Of a DNA stretch of 64,000 nucleotides, positions 1-12,500 are shown piece by piece. The notes under the pieces are model-generated. The model saw nothing but the letters and a program-made list of their open reading frames with translations. It searched no databases and had not been told where the DNA came from. Positions within the stretch are counted from its first letter, which is position 1, and each line of letters begins with the position of its first letter. The DNA comes from Acanthornis magna (taxonomy: Eukaryota > Chordata > Aves > Passeriformes > Acanthizidae). The stretch spans positions 869,001 through 933,000 of the forward strand of contig JAWUZG010000056.1 in assembly GCA_036785705.1 (NCBI GenBank). The letters run 5' to 3'. The translations under genes were made by a program, and so were the position numbers.

Positions 1-3000
1 TAAAACTGGAGTTAAACTCTAAACCCTTATAGCACTACAATTCAATGCAAGGAAGCATCTCCAAATAAAACTAATTCAAACTGGAGCAGCCCTGAGTTCT
101 CTGTACTTCTACACTACTGGGTGTGTTGGTTCAAGAAACCAACCAGCTAAGCAGGAATAGAGAGACTGATTTATTCATTAACAGCAGTATTTGATAAGAA
201 TTCAAAGGTTCCCCTAATACATACATTAACATTAGTTAAACCTTTTTATGAGCCTAGAGAAGATCCTACATTCTCAAAAATGTGACTTAATTTATCTTTT
301 TCTTTCCCTCTCTTCCCTCATCTATTGTGACTTCATGATACAGAAAGTGGACAACATTTTGCAACTTTCAGTTTAAATTTTTCAGCTGGACACTTTGATT
401 GCATGCCATGAGAGATCATACTTACACGGTACAGAGTGTACCAACGGGTCTGACAGAATTACTCAGGAAATGAAAGAAAAACTTTTGCAGCATGAAGATG
501 TAAGTGCTACTACACACATCAATACACACGTAAGGATCCAAAAGTGGGTAATTAAACACCATTCAAAACCAGAATATGGTTTAAATAAACTTTCTCAATT
601 TCTTCTCACATTACCTTTTGTAGGCCATGATATATAATTATTCTAGTAGTAAAGATAAAGCAGCTGAGTTAAATTTTGGGTAGACTAAAAGCTGCCACAT
701 GATCAAATTTCTAATCACATTTGTACAGCAGAGAGGAAAACTTAAAATTAGGTAGCTTTAAAATCAGGGTGAGAACAAATCCGTGATTGGAGCTAGACAC
801 AATGACTGACTTTTCCACAACATTACTATGGCTGCCCTGCTAACAGCACTACTATAGGGCAGCATACGTTAGGACATGATAAAGTTCAAGGGCCTTTTAT
901 ACATGCTGTAAATAAAGGGTAAAACTTGCCACAGTCAACCTTTTCTTCAAAGAATCCGAAACAGCAAAAACACCATTTAAAATGTGCAAACAATTTTATC
1001 TAGCAGACCACCTCAGCAGAGCACACCAGAATTTTATTTGCCAGGAGCCATCTCAAGTCAGAGCAGTGTGTGTTCATGGCCACACAGTCCCAACACAAAC
1101 ACTCACCACCAGGCCCCCCTGTCCTATGCCTCACCCCAGGTGAAGTCTCTTCCAGAGCCTAAGCCAAGTAATTACTGCACTGTCCAAAATGCTCATTGTT
1201 TCCACAAAACCTAACAGCTTTGCTTGTGGACAGTCATTCACACCATCAGTGACATGAGACTGGGCTCTACAGTGTCTGCACAGGTCTGGTCACAGAGTAA
1301 GTCACTGTCAAATGCAGACTAACTTCCTTCTCATCCCAAGGCCAGGTTGAGTCTTAAGATGCCCCTGAACACCAGGAAAAGGGCTAACAGCCCTTAATAA
1401 TGTTGCCTTTTCAAAGATTGCATTGCAACAGAAAATCTTCAGAAGTAAAAAAAAAAAATCAATTATTAAGCTCTTTAGCCACCCAATTACAAGGTGAGAT
1501 TATAAATACATATTATTTAGTTAAGTTAGTTCAGTTAAGCATATTTAAATATGAAGTCAGCATCAGAAATCCAGCTTGCAGGCTGATTATAAAACACTGC
1601 AGGAGTTCCAATTACCTCATCGCCAGCTCTAGTTTTAGAAACGTTACTGCTGAGTGGAGAAATTTTCTCCTGAAGTCTCTCATCCCCCTTTGCCAGAGTA
1701 AATAAGTCCAACCTTCACCATTCAGAGGATAACAGATTTATCTAAAAAAATCATCTGTTATGTCACAGAAGAGCCACAGGATTCCTTATCTCAGCATCAG
1801 AATCCAAGCACTTCATAACACAAACAATCTAAATTCAGATGATTTATTGAGAGAAAAACCCACAAGACCATCACTTCCTCTGCCTTTCTACATGTAGCCA
1901 GAACATCAGAAACAACACTGAAGTAAGTCCATCTCCTATTAAAACCACAATGCTTTTGGAGCTGTCAGAGGAAGTTCAGATTCCCTCTGACAGAGCATTT
2001 TCTTCCATCAAGCTGGAGTAGAAGCATGTTATCCAACATACTTCACTGCAAAAAATCAGATTTGACTTTTTCCCTACAGGCAACTCATTAGACAAAGGCC
2101 TTTGTGACTAGCAAAATTGCAAGCTCAACCTAATGGGACGAAGGTTTTTCTGTCAAACCAGAAAATATATACCAGAGAACAACCAACTGCTTTTATTTTT
2201 ACTTCTTGCCAGTAAAAACAAAGAAACACTACAGACCAAAACAGAGACTTGCAGGAAAAAATTCCAGAGTTCCACTGTATTTCCAAGCAACTTAAGGAAA
2301 GAAAAGAAAGATGTAAAGCTTAGGTTTGTACTTAGCTTAATTAGGACTTTGCAGCAAACACTAACAAAGCTATTCATACTCCGACCTTAGAAGCAGGCTT
2401 CAAACATCTGCAAAAACGTATTTTAAAAACACAGGTGTTCAATTCTGCATTCTACTCATATCTATATAAAAGCCTTAGGATGAGGCACACAGAAAACATC
2501 TCTCATATATATATAAATATATGTAAAACCTTGTGCTGTTCTCTGGAATTAAGACCCACAGGAAAGGCATATACTCAACTCTCCAGATAAAGGTAGAAAC
2601 AGCTCCGCATTGATTCTCTCCCCTCAAATACATAAAGAAATTTTGCATTAGCAATAAATCAGCTTTTCAGATCACTTTAGGGAAAACAAACGCCCACAAT
2701 GAGACGACTGTGCAAATAACTGTGCTATAGACCCTGGGATAGCTAGAACCAGTAACTGTGGTTTTAGTTTCACAGAAAAGGCTTTGCTATCTATCCCTTC
2801 ATTGCAGGTATTACATACCCATGAATTAGGATAGTTCATTTCATTCTGAATTAACTTTGTTCATGATAGCATCAGTTGCCATTTAAACTAATACCATTTC
2901 TGAATTTCTGAAAATTAATTTAATTCGCATGTTACAGATCTCCCATGAGAAAATATAAACCATTCAGATCACAAAAAATAAGTCTTAAATCCTCAGAATT

Positions 3001-3025
3001 TTTTACTTTTCATTAATCACTCTAC
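1..3025. other. AT-rich non-coding stretch, possible 3' UTR or intron of a leftward gene
   Basis: No convincing coding exon or repeat is seen here. If the candidate stop codon at 3026-3028 (minus strand) is real, this stretch would hold the 3' UTR of the leftward gene. The rightmost minus-strand AATAAA-type signal noticed is near 1846-1851, and another is near 170-175. An alternating TA tract lies at about 2504-2523 and a short poly(A) run near 1448-1459. The short open frames are what an AT-rich non-coding sequence gives by chance. Confidence 0.4.
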
Positions 3026-3212
3026 CTAATGTAAGTCCAATAGATGACTACCAGGGATGGCACTGGGTTTTGTAATCTGTCCATAAAAATGTCTTCTGAA
3101 TTTCCAGTTACTATAGGCAATTTCATCTACTTCTTCACCTGCTCTGCCATTTGAAAATTTCTCTGGGATCTGAGGATCACATACTTCACAGGACAAAGTT
3201 TTCCAATAGCTA
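3026..3212 (-). CDS. Candidate terminal coding exon, unknown protein
   Basis: Read on the minus strand, about 61 codons stay open from 3212 down to a TAG at 3026-3028. The composition is mixed and charged, for example the stretch EKFSNGRAGEEVDEIAYSNW. No start codon is needed if this is an internal or terminal exon. The upstream AG at 3213-3214 follows only a moderate pyrimidine tract, so the acceptor is the weak point. Its phase (one base completing a codon) matches the end of the candidate exon at 3344-3425. Alternatively the exon could be spliced at the GT directly after the TAG. I do not recognise the sequence. Chance is a real alternative, since an open frame of this length is not rare. 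Confidence 0.25.
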
Positions 3213-3343
3213 CTTTCACATTAACAAGGTAAAAGGGATACCCCATAAAACCCCACAATCAGCAGCTACGTAGCATCACAAATGGCGCCTGGAGCACAGA
3301 CACTTCTCAAACCACAGCGCCTATAAATCATCCCAAACCTCAC

Positions 3344-3425
3344 CAGGCCCTGGTAACTGCCCCAGCAGAGAGCAGATGGTTACTTTTCTTCAAAACTGAA
3401 GTTCCATTCCTCTGATCATCTATGT
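3344..3425 (-). CDS. Candidate internal coding exon (82 nt), unknown protein
   Basis: On the minus strand the stretch is bounded by a TCTTACAG acceptor and a GGCCTG|GTGAGG donor. One frame is open throughout: two bases, 26 codons, two bases. It contains the segment DDQRNGTSVLKKSNHLLSAG, with serine, asparagine and basic residues as in a low-complexity linker. The entry phase fits the exit phase of 3739-3813, and the exit phase fits 3026-3212, leaving an intron of about 130 nt between them. No domain or family is recognised. The call is inferred from splice signals and phase only. Confidence 0.25.
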
Positions 3426-3738
3426 CTGTAAGACTCAATCACTCACTGTTTGTGCAATGCAAACATAAAAGTGCCACGAGCAAAGCAGTTTATTAAAAAA
3501 TGTAAATTAACAGACTGAAGTTTTTCATGCTGTTTACCCAGTTCAAACATTTACCAGCATCACACAAGTGAAACAAGAAACAATATTAATTAATGCTTGA
3601 GGAGTACTTTGATTTAAAATACCAAACAAGTATTCTGAATTAGAGATAACTCTGAATGTCAAGGAATCCTGACTGTGACTGGCCAGTGAAATGCAAAGTT
3701 ACATATTTGGAAATAAAATAATTAAAGAATGCATACAC

Positions 3739-3813
3739 CTGATGAGATTGAAAGTTGTTTTAAAGCTCCTTTAGCACTTTTGCTCTCCCTCAAAGCTTTA
3801 TTCATCACAGAAG
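3739..3813 (-). CDS. Candidate internal coding exon (75 nt), unknown protein
   Basis: On the minus strand a strong acceptor (TACTTCCTTTACAG) precedes 75 nt that are open in one frame and end at CATCAG|GTGTATG. The 24 complete codons include MNKALRESKSAKGALKQLSI, a basic, helix-compatible stretch. The exon enters and leaves in the same phase, with one base of a split codon carried in and one carried out. That fits the ends of 9486-9552 upstream and 3344-3425 downstream. It lies only 39 nt from the other candidate exon at 3853-3987, too short for a vertebrate intron, so the two cannot be joined directly and at most one is used in a given transcript. Confidence 0.25.
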
Positions 3814-3852
3814 CTGTAAAGGAAGTACAGCATATACTCCAAGCTCACTTAC

Positions 3853-3987
3853 ATTCTGTGAGAGGAAACTCTGGCTGTTGCCACAGAGGAATACAGATTG
3901 GAATTTTTCATGCACATAGCCACCAAAACAAGTCATTATGGCCATTTCACAGAATATGGGGTCGAATACTCTGGATGTGAGAATATA
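3853..3987 (-). CDS. Candidate exon or pseudo-exon (135 nt)
   Basis: On the minus strand a very good acceptor (CAATCTCTTTCTCAG) and a very good donor (CAGAAT|GTAAGTGAG) bound exactly 45 codons open in phase 0. The translated sequence is rich in Phe and Cys and does not resemble a typical conserved domain, which argues for a pseudo-exon. Reading on past the donor, the frame closes after about 17 more codons. It is mutually exclusive with the neighbour at 3739-3813 because only 39 nt separate them. Confidence 0.2.
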
Positions 3988-6900
3988 CTGAGAAAGAGAT
4001 TGAGTATCTACTTAAAAGAATGACTCACCACAGGCATCATGACCCAACACAAAAGCATCTACACTGACCTCAAGAGCCGCAAAGACAGCAAGCAACTGGA
4101 TATTTTAAATGCACTGATACGGGTACAGGGACAAAGGTTAGAGGAAATGAAGTGTGGGAAGAGTCAGTGATTCTCACACAAAACAAGCAACTCATTCTGC
4201 CTGTTTTCAGAGAAGATCCATCTTTAGAAAAAAACATGACATGTCAGCTTCCATACATTTTTGCATTTATTTTCTTGCTGTTGCCGTGCATTATTCCAAC
4301 ATAAAACATGCGAGTTTGAGCACTCAAACCCCATCACGTAGAAGAAATCACACTTTTTAGATAGCCTTAGTTGTGCAAAATAAGAGGCGTTTAAACCTTC
4401 ACTCTGAACTGCTACTTTTCCTTTAAAGAACAACAGAACTGCTATTAGCAAATCCTTTCTAATAGCAAGAATAGTGAAGAACTGAATTGGGCTGCTTGTT
4501 TCTAATCAGGTCTTAAAACTCTCTGGTAAGAGTTTAATATCTATCAAAAATTAAAGTTAGGAGATATATAGCATGAAGTGTACCAAAATCCCTTTTCAGC
4601 TAAGGCTCTTCTTCAGTCCCACATGGTACCATCGCCATCACAGATTAAAAATTGTAAAGACCTCAGAAACACAGTGATGAAAAAACTGATAAGGAAAGTG
4701 GGCACAAAAGAACAGACAAGAGGTTCAAGTAAGTATCAATACATCAGTGGACACTGCTTACAAAACCTTGTCTGGATTCCTGAAAAGAAAAGAAACAGAA
4801 AAGACAGCCCAATCCTGCCAAAGCATCCTCTCCAGGAACAGCAGACAGCTCCTTTGACCAGTGCTAACAAGATCTGAAAGCTGTCTGAGTCCACAGACAG
4901 AATGTGTTAAAGTGGATACTAGAGGAAAAGACTACACCAATTAAAAAAAAAAAAAAAAATTAGAGAAATTCAAAAAGGTGAACTTCATGCTCTAAACTAG
5001 ACACATACCAGGATTCCACTCTCAGCTCCAAAGGGAGAGATCACAGAAATTTTATAATCATACAAAACCCACATACTTCCATGGCTCCACAGAAGAATTA
5101 ACTTCATCCAAAGGCAAGAGGAAATGACAATATTTAGCACCAGGAATGGAAAACCAGGGGAAAAAACAATAAAGACATAAACCCACTGGAGTGGTCTGAC
5201 TGCTCTCCAGTGTTAAGCTATACATAAGAGATCCAGAGATGCATGTGAGGGATGGGAATATGCAGGCCGAGGGCACATTTTTGGAACATCTGTAGCATAT
5301 GTAATGAAAATAGTTCATTTTGGAGCTGAAATAGGATTGAGAAAAAAGCATTCATCTTTTCAGGCTGCATGCTTGGAATAACAGCTAAACATTGCAATAT
5401 TGCATCTGATGCTCAAACCATTTCCAGTGGCCCAAAGAAACTGCTCTGAGGACAGTGGTTAACTTCTTCCCACCATCTCCTTTACTGATCCTGCAGCCTC
5501 TTCTTGGTCCATCTCATGTTATATCATACATAGGCAAGAAGGCAAAAGAAGTGAGGGAGCAATCCTAGGAGCAAAGTATCACTGCCTAGAGCTTGGAGCC
5601 AAAGAGCAAAGAAGAACCTGGGAAAAGCACATCCAAGACTTGTATTAATCTGCTCTCCCAACTTCCCTCTTCCACACCTGCTCTTCATACGCTAGAGACA
5701 AGAAACAGCAGGTGGGAAACATGCACAAGCTTTGAAAAACCAAGTTGATCTATGCACTCAATGAATTTAGCCCTGAAAGAGAATGTAAATCTTTTCAAAC
5801 AGGTTGATGATTGAATCGACATGAGGATGGAGGTCTCACACAACACAATGTCTTCAAGCACTTGCATTTAAAAAGATTCCTAATTTATGTTTAGTTACAA
5901 GTGTTCTGAAAGATATCTGGCATTCAGGTTTGAGTATTTTCCATATTTAGCAAACAGCAAAGATTTATAATGCTTTTACATTTCTTTTGCATGATTTCAT
6001 TTCTATATATATTTGTTAAGTAAATATGGTTCCTCTGAGCTAAAGCACAAATATTATCCCAACACCCCTATATATGGAAAGAGATGCATAGCTGGCTTAA
6101 AGAAGGTCATAAAGGAAATCTCTAAGAGCTAAGAATACAACCAAACTTCAGAAACAAACTTTGAAGCACTACCAATCCTAACCTTTATTTTGGACATCTC
6201 AACTAATTGCTAGTCTTTGCTTGGTTTCAGACATCTCAAAGTCACTCTGAGACTCTGACCTGAATACACATCATGCAATTCTTACTGCAAAGAGAAATAA
6301 GAACTAAAGTCTTGGTGATCCTTGCAAAAGGTCAGCAACACTCTGGTTTACACAGCATTAAATAGTGGGAAAGTAGAAAAACATTTCAATTTTCAAAAGG
6401 GATACAACATAGATTTCAACTCAGTATAACATCATAACCTGAAGTTCACTGCCTTGCTCAGAAACAGACAAAGCCAACTGGTGGAAAACAAGAGTTCAGG
6501 CACCACTGCCTTTTTTGATTTGTGGAGCCGAAACATTTTACAACACAAGTGCAAGCACAGAAAACTTCCTTTCTTGGATTACCTTTTGCAGTCTGCTAGA
6601 AGTAAGCACACAGATTAGCTGAGGATCAAATACCACATTTAATCCCCAAAGTTAGCACAAGGGACTTCTGAGTTAGCCAACTGCCTTCTCAGGCACCAGC
6701 ACTCCCTTTTCATTAAAAAAGACTCCCCTGAAAAAACACTCATCTATATTTTGTTCCTCCCCACATCTCCCAAAACAGAGGCAAAAAAGCATGATACTGC
6801 TTTTAAAGCATTATATTTTTAAAAGTAAAAAGTCTTCAGCTTTTATTAAAACTTCAATCATATTTGAGCTTATAGACTTCCCAAGATAAAACATTCATGA

Positions 6901-7165
6901 CAGTAATGGAAGCTTGTTTTTTCTGGTCTTTAACAGTCTCCCAAAACAGTTAATTCCCACCCTGGAACAGTTTCCTGACCTCTAGAAAGGGTCATCTATG
7001 TATAACTCTAGACAAAATATGGCCGTAGCATTCCAAAGATCCCTGGTAAGATCACCAAAAAGAATTCAGCAGGTTCAGTTCCCAGTACCTCAACCAAGCC
7101 CTGTTTTTCATTATAAAATATACACTCAGAGGAAAGCATTAAGCAAGTCTTGAGTAAAGCCTTAC
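3988..7165. other. Presumed intron of the leftward gene
   Basis: Low-complexity AT-rich sequence with a plus-strand A excess. A 17-base poly(A) run is at 4943-4959. I see no repeat family, RNA gene or strong exon candidate here. Confidence 0.4.
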
Positions 7166-7291
7166 CTGGCTGCTGTAAGTAACACACACTGATCCTTCAG
7201 CAATGAGGACACATTCCCAAAGCACTCCAGTCACCAGTCCTACTGCTGCCTGATCAGTAACAGCACGGAGTAAAGCCCAGAGCAGGCTGCA
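7166..7291 (-). CDS. Candidate cassette exon (126 nt, 42 codons)
   Basis: On the minus strand the stretch starts after a TTTATTTACACAG acceptor and ends at AGCCAG|GTAAGG, a near-consensus donor. Its length is a multiple of three and it is open only in phase 0, including LLRAVTDQAAVGLVTGVLWE. The phase would follow the possible start exon at 14449-14494, also phase 0. It does not fit between 9486-9552 and 3739-3813, so it would belong to a different isoform or be a pseudo-exon. The product is not recognised. Confidence 0.28.
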
Positions 7292-9485
7292 CTGTGTAAA
7301 TAAAGAATTCTGGGACACCAGAGAAGATACTGCACCAATCTCTACTTAACACCTTCCATCCACAACACAGGAAGCCTAGGTCTTGGAGTTTAACATGTAA
7401 AAAAACAAGGAGCTTATTATTTGAAACTATGCCAAGTAACCAAGCTGAATAGGAAAGCCTGTTTGAAATTTCAGTTTGTAAAAATTGTGGCTTTTGACAA
7501 TTGAAGTGTATTTAATTTACAGCTAACAGTTCAATTAACAAGAAGCAAAAACATTCATTCACTTCACAATGAAATTTTCCTCTACTCAAGTATCCATGTC
7601 TTAAGCAGCATGAACTCATTTGTATTCCTATTTAAAATGCCTTTTTCAATAACACTTGCTGATATCACCCAATAGTTACACATTTTATACATAAATATTT
7701 CCTAAGCATACAAAAAAACCTGAAGATTCCAACTAGTTTGGCTGATTAAGATCCACCCAGCAAAACACAGTTTCTTTGCTGGCTGCCCCTGCCTGGATGT
7801 AGGGAGAAAAAAAGAAACAATGTGAGAAATGGCCACATTTTCTGCTACACTGAATTAAACATACTCCCAGAAATCAAGAAATACATCTCTTGCACCATTC
7901 ACATTTAATGATTCCAGCTTTAGACTAGAAGTGACTGCTAGAGGTCATTTGATCCCAACGCCTACTCAAAACTAAAGTGAAGGTCATCTTTATGGCAGAC
8001 ACCATGTTACACTGCCTGGCTCAAATCCTGATCAGCACTGATTTAAAACAGCAAATGCCCTCAACTACTTTGTTGAGGGAGGTTAACAAGAGCTGAAGAA
8101 ATAAGCATTCTTTATTCTCAGGACACAGTGATGGATGAAAGACAGGACAAAACAACTGAAAAAGTCCTTACAACGGCCATGGGAACAGAGGTGTATCAGA
8201 CAACACCTCTCCCAGTCCCGACAAAGCTGGAGGGACAGAAGAATAAAAAGACACCGAAACAGAGAGAAACTTTCCACTTTATTCATCTATTAACCAGAAA
8301 ATCCATCAAGCCAGGCATACAGGACCTTCTCCCCCATTAGTGAAGCTAGAGCTGGACTTCCAATACTGCCCCTAATCAAAGGTTCTCTCACCCTTTGAAG
8401 TAAGCCCAGATTTATTCTCAACTGAGTACAACAAGCAACGTTTACCCCAACTCAAACCATTTCCACAAACTGTAAAAAACTGACAAATTTACATTTCCAA
8501 GAGGAATTCTGGGTTAGGCTCACTTCACAGAACCCAACTTCCAGCAATTTCAAGTAGGTTTCATTCAGTAGCAGCTTTAAGTAGTTTTTTTTCTTTTCCT
8601 CATATGAAGAGCTTAGCTCAGGGCTGCTGTGTTTGCCACTCCACTAACTAGTCCACTTGTTCAATACCTTCTGTCCTTCAAGCAGAGGGCACAGCAAAAT
8701 GAACTGCACACACTTCCACAAGATTAAAGGGACGGATGACTGAGGGACCAAGAAGATATTTTAACATCAAGCTCTTCATCGCATATGAGCAAAAGAAGTT
8801 CTCATTTCTAGCCTGACAGAGGATATATTGTTATTTGCATGACAAAAGGGCTTTAAATCTTAAAAGAAATAGTCAGCACTATATGAAAAATTGAAGAGAC
8901 ATTCTGTGCCAAAGCTGGATTATGAATTACCACCTAACACCCCTGCCACCAGCAGCATGAAACCATCTTTGCAGCGATACTCAAGCCCCACCTGAATAAC
9001 CACTGCCATACTTAACACACTTGCAACCCCCCTCTATGTTCAACACCCAAAAAGCAAATGATTTGTCAGCTATTTCACTGACTTGACACTTCTCTATTCT
9101 TTCAATAGATTGCCATTCTAATTACTTGCCAGGTTTTGCTGATGCTGTCGTCGCACCTTTGTTGCTTCTTTGCATTTCATTTACCCTTGAAATACTAAAT
9201 TATTTAGCAGTAGCAAGTCACAGCAAATTCCAGGAAATTCCTTTATCTGATCTGCAAAACCTCCAGTTGCTCAAATTTCTGTATTTTTAATTACAATGGT
9301 ATACAAATACATCTACAGAACTAAGATGCTACCAAGCAGTTCAGAAACAGAGACACTCAAGTTTCAAAACTGCAAATATGACAGACACATTTCCTATTTA
9401 CAGACTGACAACTGATTTGAGTAAAATTCATCTACATGACAGACCTTTTCCAAGACAACTTTCAGGGAATGTATTGCTGCCTTAC
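7292..9485. other. Presumed intron of the leftward gene
   Basis: Apart from the possible CR1 remnant near 7925-8060, I see only unique AT-rich sequence. The overlapping short open frames on both strands around 8083-8340 have no splice or start context and are taken as chance. Confidence 0.4.
7925..8060 (-). repeat. Possible degraded CR1 LINE tail
   Basis: The words CTAGAGGTCATTTGATCC and CCAACGCCTACTCAAA resemble the common antisense CR1 3' segment (consensus of the type 'agaggtcatctagtccaac...ctgctcaaa'). Divergence is high, so only the general arrangement supports the call. If correct, the element is inserted on the minus strand. Confidence 0.3.
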
Positions 9486-9552
9486 CACAATCCTGACCCA
9501 TCACTAGCCCAGAGTCTTCTGCTGGTCAGTCACTGATCTACATTCACACACA
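9486..9552 (-). other. Candidate second exon with possible start codon
   Basis: On the minus strand both splice sites are strong: an acceptor with an uninterrupted T tract (GGGTTTTTTCCTTGCAG) and a donor TTGTG|GTAAGGC, giving 67 nt. All three frames contain stops over the whole exon, so it is not an internal coding exon. Near its 3' end an ATG sits in a favourable context (G at -3, G at +4), with an in-frame upstream TGA, and encodes MGQDC plus one base. That fits the phase of 3739-3813. The exon would therefore carry 5' UTR and the start codon. It could equally be purely non-coding. Confidence 0.3.
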
Positions 9553-12500
9553 CTGCAAGGAAAAAACCCAACCATGCAACAGAGCTATAGACCAGACCCT
9601 ACATTTATATAGCATCACTCAAATGTCTCCATTAAAAGTCAATTATAGATACTTAGCTGACAAACATTACTGACCTCAGACTTGAGAATAATGAATTGTG
9701 CATCAGTAAGGAAAAATCACTTTTTCTAATGTAATTCCCAGAATTCTATAACATAAAGGCACTAAGGTAAAAGCCAAAGTTAATCTTCTTAAAGAAGTTT
9801 CCAAACTTTATTATGCATTTGAAATCTGTCTTCCCACTCTTCTTCACTATAAAAAATGTAAACCCTTTGTATGTGGTTATTTGAATATCAATACTCTTCC
9901 ATGTAACAGCAATGCAAGAACATAAACTCAAGGAACATGCTGAAAAGTTCCTTGCGATCTGTTCTTTTCCATGCCTTGCAAACCTTCCTGATAAATGTCT
10001 GTTCTGTAATTCCCTTAAGAAATACTCTGTTGAAATGACTCTGGGACAGAATGTATGTTTTAACAAGTGGCAATAAAATTATATAAATAACTTGCCAAAA
10101 AAAATCCAAACATGTTAAGTGTATTTCTATAGAGAAAATGCAAGTAAGCCATCTGTAACAGAGTTCACATTTTTTCATACTTGTAATGAACTTTAAGTTT
10201 TCTAAGGTTAAAACAATATTAACAGAAAAGATTTCTCAAGTAAGAAAAGTATCTCTGATATTTGGACAATTTTCACATCATTGCACACTCAAAACAATTC
10301 ACATAAAGTCTCACAGTCTAAGTCCAATACGCAGTTAATAATTCTATAGCTTTTTATATCCAAATGTAAACAGAAGAATAATCAAATCTTATGTCAAGAC
10401 AAAGACATCTTGGGCTAGTCTAACACAAATACCGGCAAAGTTTTTGTACTTTCTGAAAATTTCCTGGGATAGAACTAAAAAAAGCTTATTTCCTGACTGC
10501 AAAGCTGCAGTATAGGCACAGGCTAGAGGGGATGACTGTGATCACTGTGACCCATTTAGCACCAGGCACTACCCTCTGCTAAAAAACAAGCACAGAGGAA
10601 TTCAAACCTACATCATGGTTTACCCAGTCTTGTTTTATAGACTGACGGTAAGAAGCATCCCTGCAGCAGCTGTCCCACAAGGCACTTGTGCACACAGTAA
10701 ATTTGTACAACTTCTTACTGCAGCAGTCACGTAGATTGTGTTATGCTTTCACAGGTTAGACCCTATAAGCTAAGAGCCTGTATCAATAAACTCTGATTAA
10801 GTTGTTATTTGATAAATGTATCATTCCAAGAAGTTAAACAAATGCAGCACCTGCATTTATTTTTAGGACTGAAAATACGCCTTAAACTCTTGTTCAAACT
10901 GATCTTTTTCCAGTATGCTAGCAACCCTTTCTGAATTCCAAAGCAGCTGTAGCAGTGCCAGTGCCAGCTGCAGAAGACACGTGTTATACCTTGCCTGTTA
11001 AGATTCCTCTGTACTCTTATTTATACCTAAGGCTTAGCTGCTCAAGCTTCACTAAATGCTAATGTTCCCAAGCTGGATTATCCAGTCACCTCCAACACCT
11101 CTTCATGTCAATGCTTCCAAGGAGGCTTTCCCAGCCTACACCCGTCCTGAGCTGTACTAGTTTTAATGGGACCAAATATCAAGTCTGGTTTGCTTGAGTA
11201 CATTCTTTAAAAACAAAAAGCTAAACCAGTTTAGTCAACCACAACTACTGAAAAAGCATTTGTCACATCACCTCTCCACAAATAACGAAGAAGTTTTAAA
11301 CTGATGGCATTTTGTTCACAACCTTCAAATTTCAGCAAGCAGTATGAATCACGCACTCTTACTTGAAATTGACATTTTAAAAGCAGGGATCAAACTAATA
11401 TGATTCAGAAGCTTTTTTTCTCACTTTTTCCTATAATCGGAGCTTTAGGAAAAAATATTTGTGCTTCTACATTTCAAGTAAATGTTTGGTGCTAGTGAAC
11501 AGTTTACAGAATCCTGGTGATGTCATACAATGACTTATACACTGCTGTGAACTGATACAGAAGGGGAAACGGGCAAAATACTGGCGGCACAAGTTGAAAG
11601 AGGCCTGAAAATTGTATTCCTTTAATGCTCAAGCTTTGCATATTTGGATACAACCTAGATTTAAGGATAGCTTACAAAGTCATAACTTAACTGCTGCAAA
11701 GAGAGGAAGGTCTTGCTCCCTCGTCCTCTCTCAGCTGGTTACAGCAATCTCCACAGCTTATTGGACATTCTATCGAGCTACTTAACTCCCTAACTCTTCC
11801 CTTTGGGAGAATCCCAGGAAAGTGAGGAGGTTGGCTATCTTCAACTAAACATAGCTGAAAGGAAGGGCTCAAATAAATACCAGGGCTTATTAAAAGAAAA
11901 TCTGTATGGAAACTCCCACTGCTATGCATGGTAAAATATTAAGCTTTATAAGCCACCCCCAATCACCCAAGATAACTTTTTGGACTCATTCTGCCAGCAG
12001 TGGGCTGTAGTTTTCATAGGATGTCAAGAGAAGCATCCAGAAAGGTCCTCTGACTGCATGAAGACAAGCCAGGTGCTGGAAGGTGCAGACAACAGCTGTC
12101 CACAGCCTAAGGCTACAGTTTCATTGCAGCCTAAGCCTGTTGAGCTACCAACCACTCCTAGAGCATCATCTTTCAGCCTGGCACCTGTTCCCTGGACAAA
12201 TCACATGGTGTTTCAGCATGCTGAAGAAACAGAAGAGCATTTAGTTCATTTATCAAATTAGTTTCTGCCAAATGAAAGGGTAAAATGGCTCAGCAAAGGA
12301 TCCAACAAGTAGCTGGCAGAAGAAAAAGGGATGTAAGTAACACAGCCAGGAGTTAGTGATGTATATTGATATAACTCCATGGGTTGCGATTCAGTTCTCC
12401 CTAAAATTCTAGTGCTGCCAGAAATGAAGAACATTTGAAGCTATTCCAGTGACAGAGGGCCTCAAAATAGCCTTAAGTGGGACAAAATATGATTACCAGA

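Noticed and set aside
1616..1712. Minus-strand 32-codon open stretch with a GATGAG|GTAATT donor, rich in charged residues
   Set aside because: The acceptor is poor, the length is within chance, and its phase does not join to the exon at 3026-3212.
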